From positions 4,636,001-4,700,000 of the forward strand of contig NZ_CP033922.1 in assembly GCF_003815715.1 (NCBI RefSeq): a stretch of DNA of 64,000 bases, written 5' to 3'. The position numbers were made by a program, and so were the translations under genes. The stretch comes from Chryseobacterium sp. G0162. GTDB taxonomy: Bacteria; Bacteroidota; Bacteroidia; Flavobacteriales; Weeksellaceae. The notes beneath the pieces were generated by a model that did no database searches, was not told the origin of the DNA, and saw only the letters and a list, made by a program, of their open reading frames with translations. Shown here piece by piece: positions 61,589 to 64,000 of this stretch (position 1 is the stretch's first letter; each line of letters starts with the position of its first letter).

Positions 61589-62020
61589 CTACTTAGTAAA
61601 GTCTTTATTTTCTTTAGACTTACTATTACTAAAGATCCCTGCGATTTTGTCTGCAAACTTTTTTCTGTTGATGGAAATAAAACCAAAATCTTCATTCATT
61701 TCCTTTAATCCCCAAATTTCTAAAGTATCATATTTATCTGTGGCACGGGCTCCTTTGATTGTTGTTTCTATTAAATTAACAATAAAAAGATAAAAAGTAC
61801 TTGTTTTATTTTTGGCTGTAATTTTGTAACAGAGCTTGGGCTCCTGTAGAAAATTTATCTCCTGAGACTGGAACTTGCTGTATGGAGAATTTTCAATATC
61901 TGCCATCGAAATATTATAGGTTGCAGATAACTGTTTATGTATTTCAAAAATCAGCTCCTCATCTTCTTTGGAAAAATCAAATAATTTAGTAACATAGAGT
62001 TTTCTGAAATCAAGTTCCAT
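61589..62020 (-). CDS. Hypothetical protein, possible frameshift at 3' end
   Basis: The 143-residue soluble protein has no family that I recognise. It contains FSKEDEELIFEIHKQLSATY and TSTFYLFIVNLIETTIKGAR, then EDFGFISINRKKFADKIAGI, and ends in a Lys/Asn/Ser-rich tail. The next frame continues as normal-looking protein (61414-61572), so its end may be an artefact or a frameshift. It is on the minus strand upstream of the ClC gene. Confidence 0.6.
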   Translation of the reverse strand: MELDFRKLYVTKLFDFSKEDEELIFEIHKQLSATYNISMADIENSPYSKFQSQEINFLQEPKLCYKITAKNKTSTFYLFIVNLIETTIKGARATDKYDTLEIWGLKEMNEDFGFISINRKKFADKIAGIFSNSKSKENKDFTK

Positions 62021-62069
62021 TGTATGTAGTTTGTTTAAAGGTAAAATTATTAAGGCAGAAATCCAAAAA

Positions 62070-62100
62070 AACCTTCAATCACAAAACGAAGGTTTTATAT
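62070..62100 (-). terminator. Terminator after the serine-hydrolase gene
   Basis: The 9-bp stem aaaaccttc/gaaggtttt is followed on the minus strand by seven T. It lies about 90 bases after the serine-hydrolase stop at 62192. Confidence 0.7.
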
Positions 62101-62191
62101 TTTAAAATTGTCCTGTCCTGAAATATTGATGCACAAAAAAGAATCGTTATGGAAGAACACTCAGAAAAGACGGATGAGTATAAAGTATGTG

Positions 62192-63622
62192 TTATTTCTT
62201 TTTCATTACATCTTCTATTTTTCGAATCATGTTTACAGCATTGGTATTTTCAGGATTTATTGCTAATGATTTTTTATAATTCTCTAAAGCCAAAACGTAA
62301 TTCTTAGCAGAAAAATAACCTTCACCCAAACTATCAAAAGCATTTGCCGACTGTGGATTTTCCTTAGCATTTAAAGCAAAAACCTTAACAGCCTCGTCAA
62401 TTCTTGAATTTCTCAGTAAAATATAACCTATATCATTCAGGGTGTTCTCAAAATTCCACTTTGGATTTTTTACTTTTATGGAATAATAGATTTTCTCCGC
62501 ATCAGGATTATTCTTTTTAGAAAATTCAGAAATAATGGTTTCATCTGCCAATGAATAATCATCTGTTAGATTTTTATCAATCATAGAAGCAATATGATTA
62601 ATGATCCTATGCTGAATAGGGAATAAGTTATATCCGTTAGACATCATGATGATGGCCATATTATTCTCTGGGTAAATTTTATAGGCGCTTACATTTCCAC
62701 CAGAAAAAGCGTAAGAAGTGATATTGTTTACCTTATTGATGTCCCAGCCATAAGCAAAAACATCTTTTTTATTACCAAAATCAAAGGGCTGCCACATCAT
62801 TTCTTTTGTTTTTTGATTTAATAAATCATTTTTACTAAGATGAATACTCCATTTTAAAAATGCAGGAAGTGTTATCGCTATTCCGTTGGCCGAATGGGCT
62901 CTTGTTCCGCTAATATCAGTAGATTTTTCATATTGCTTTTTTCCTGGATTGTAATTGTATTTTACCACACGGTTCGGAATCTTTTCGAGAGCATTTGAAG
63001 AGAAAATAACCTGGTTTTTAGAATCGGAAAACTGATTGTTCAGGATGAAATTTTCAAAAGACTGTCCCGTGATTTTTTCAATAATCATAGTAAGAAGAAG
63101 GTAATTTGTCTGATTATATCTGAATTGATTTCCTGTTTTAAAGTCCATTTTTTCTTTTGTCAGCCGTTCAAAAACTTTAGCACTAGAATCATCTGCCGAA
63201 ATATCATTAAAAGCAATAAGATTAGGAATTCCCGAAGAATGAGTCAATAGATTTTTTACCTTCACATCCTGCCATTCTTTAGGTAGATTTTCAAGATACT
63301 TTGAGAGGTTGTCTTCCAAAGATAACTGACCTTTTTCAATCAATTGAAAAATACCAACATTTGATATTAACTTTGAAGTAGAATATATTCTGAACATTGA
63401 ATTTGAATCAACTTTTTTATTATTTTCAAGAGTCTCCGTACCATAATACTGTTGAAAAATGATCTTGTCATCTTTTATAATACCAATAGCCAAACCGGGA
63501 ATCTGGTTGGTTTTAATCACTTCTTTTACATATTGATCTATTAATGCTGATGAAACAGCTTTCTGAGAGTAGGCTGTCACCGAAATACTTAAAGCGAATG
63601 TGGCCAAAATGAATTGTTTCAT
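62192..63622 (-). CDS. Exported serine hydrolase (beta-lactamase fold) with C-terminal TPRs
   Basis: The start is the ATG at 63622 (476 residues, starting MKQFILATFALSISVTAYSQ); upstream residues are not needed. A signal peptide is followed by a beta-lactamase/S12-like domain with the SxxK motif STSK (about residue 80). The YxN motif is changed to YNQ (FRYNQTNYLLL), followed by SGIPNLIAF-type active-site loops. The C-terminal 80 or so residues hold TPR helices (DSLGEGYFSAKNYVLALENY). It may be a peptidase or esterase on the cell surface; the substrate is unknown. Confidence 0.9.
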   Translation of the reverse strand: MKQFILATFALSISVTAYSQKAVSSALIDQYVKEVIKTNQIPGLAIGIIKDDKIIFQQYYGTETLENNKKVDSNSMFRIYSTSKLISNVGIFQLIEKGQLSLEDNLSKYLENLPKEWQDVKVKNLLTHSSGIPNLIAFNDISADDSSAKVFERLTKEKMDFKTGNQFRYNQTNYLLLTMIIEKITGQSFENFILNNQFSDSKNQVIFSSNALEKIPNRVVKYNYNPGKKQYEKSTDISGTRAHSANGIAITLPAFLKWSIHLSKNDLLNQKTKEMMWQPFDFGNKKDVFAYGWDINKVNNITSYAFSGGNVSAYKIYPENNMAIIMMSNGYNLFPIQHRIINHIASMIDKNLTDDYSLADETIISEFSKKNNPDAEKIYYSIKVKNPKWNFENTLNDIGYILLRNSRIDEAVKVFALNAKENPQSANAFDSLGEGYFSAKNYVLALENYKKSLAINPENTNAVNMIRKIEDVMKKK

Positions 63623-63708
63623 AAGTAATTGTAATGGGTTCTGTTCTATATAAGACAATTCAACCTACAGTTGTATTACTCTTCAATTCAAAGATACTCA
63701 GATTGAGA

Positions 63709-63743
63709 AATAAAAAAACCTCAGATCAAAAATCGAAGGTTTT
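63709..63743 (-). terminator. Terminator of the E2 gene at the window end
   Basis: On the minus strand a stem with arms aaaaccttcgat and atctgaggtttt (two inner mismatches) is followed by a T-run. It lies 56 bases after the E2 stop (63799) and upstream of the serine-hydrolase gene. Confidence 0.6.
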
Positions 63744-63798
63744 ATATCTGGTATATAATCAGCATCAAGTAAACTACCCATTGCTGATTACTTATTAC

Positions 63799-64000
63799 TT
63801 ATATTTCTGTGTTCAGATCCCAGTTTTCAAGGTAGTCGTGAACATGTTTCAGCATCATTCCTCCTAAAGATCCGTCTACCACTCTGTGGTCATAAGAGTG
63901 AGACATGAACATTAAGTTTCTGATCGCAATTACATCACCGTCAGCTGTTTCAAGAACTGCAGGTTTTTTCACGATAGCTCCAATCGCTAAAATAGCTACC
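63799..64000 (-). CDS. 2-oxo-acid dehydrogenase E2, C-terminal part
   Basis: The last 66 or so residues of an acyltransferase of the E2 type are visible, ending at the stop at 63799. They contain the catalytic HxxxDG motif as SHSYDHRVVDG, with GAIVKKPAVLETADGDV before it and MMLKHVHDYLENWDL after it. The rest lies outside the window, so the lipoyl and binding domains cannot be seen. It is a different gene from sucB and probably belongs to the pyruvate or branched-chain complex. Confidence 0.92.
   Translation of the reverse strand, partial: VAILAIGAIVKKPAVLETADGDVIAIRNLMFMSHSYDHRVVDGSLGGMMLKHVHDYLENWDLNTEI

Noticed and set aside
61573..61695. First 41 residues of the longer frame ending at 61414
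   Set aside because: They overlap the 143-residue gene in another frame and look non-natural; only the part from 61572 looks coding.
1..64000. Prophage, IS element, integron or tRNA attachment site
   Set aside because: No transposase, integrase, tail or capsid protein and no tRNA gene was found; only small non-coding repeats are present.

Overview
The window is a chromosomal stretch of a low-GC Bacteroidota bacterium, most likely a Chryseobacterium-like member of the Weeksellaceae. The evidence is the protein style (SusCD-free flavobacterial housekeeping genes, secreted proteins ending their signal peptides in SQ/AQ), Bacteroidota promoters of the TTG-N~20-TAnnTTTG type, and the gene sets present. 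I see no rRNA, tRNA, CRISPR array, prophage or insertion sequence. Both ends are cut: a TPR gene enters from the left edge, and a 2-oxo-acid dehydrogenase E2 gene leaves at the right edge.

Region by region. 1-10 kb: a TPR protein and a WG/Sel1-repeat protein, a VOC protein, two tandemly duplicated tiny membrane proteins, then a run of minus-strand genes (DUF2306-like membrane protein, DUF2750-like protein, an unknown protein, NudK-like hydrolase, TIGR01777-type epimerase, zinc-ribbon protein, HPP membrane protein) and a secreted PL7 alginate lyase. 10-17 kb: an O-methyltransferase, an iron-dependent alcohol dehydrogenase with an AraC regulator, an XRE regulator, a short SSB, an HRDC protein and hisS. 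17-22 kb: a plus-strand array of three related proteins built from zinc ribbon, bacterial PH domain and SHOCT, mixed with a GNAT acetyltransferase, a membrane protein and a methyltransferase.

22-41 kb is the most striking part. It holds a complete cyanophycin module: isoaspartyl peptidase, cyanophycinase and, divergently, a two-ligase cyanophycin synthetase. Next to it lies a minus-strand cluster of eight genes with three ATP-grasp-type proteins, a GCS2/YbdK-type carboxylate-amine ligase, a class I glutamine amidotransferase, an M17 aminopeptidase and two serine esterases, one carrying an N-terminal glycan-binding-like domain. This looks like an uncharacterised pathway that makes and trims a small peptide or amide. 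It ends against a divergent glycogen operon (glgB-glgA-glgC). Nitrogen storage, an unknown amide-bond system and carbon storage thus sit side by side.

41-64 kb: an SRPBCC/GyrI-like protein, the 2-oxoglutarate dehydrogenase genes sucA-sucB, apaG, a DnaQ-like exonuclease, a glycosyltransferase and lipid A acyltransferase pair, a thioredoxin-like exported protein, an aldehyde dehydrogenase, a TolC/HlyD/MFS tripartite efflux operon with a divergent AraC regulator, the rpsF-rpsR-rplI ribosomal operon, a secreted protein, a ClC transporter, a possibly frameshifted unknown gene and a serine hydrolase with TPRs.

Non-coding structure includes a two-copy inverted-repeat element (about 11.5 and 41.5 kb), an 8-bp tandem repeat of ten copies inside the efflux operon, a 7-bp tandem repeat near the isoaspartyl peptidase, several long hairpins and many clear intrinsic terminators.
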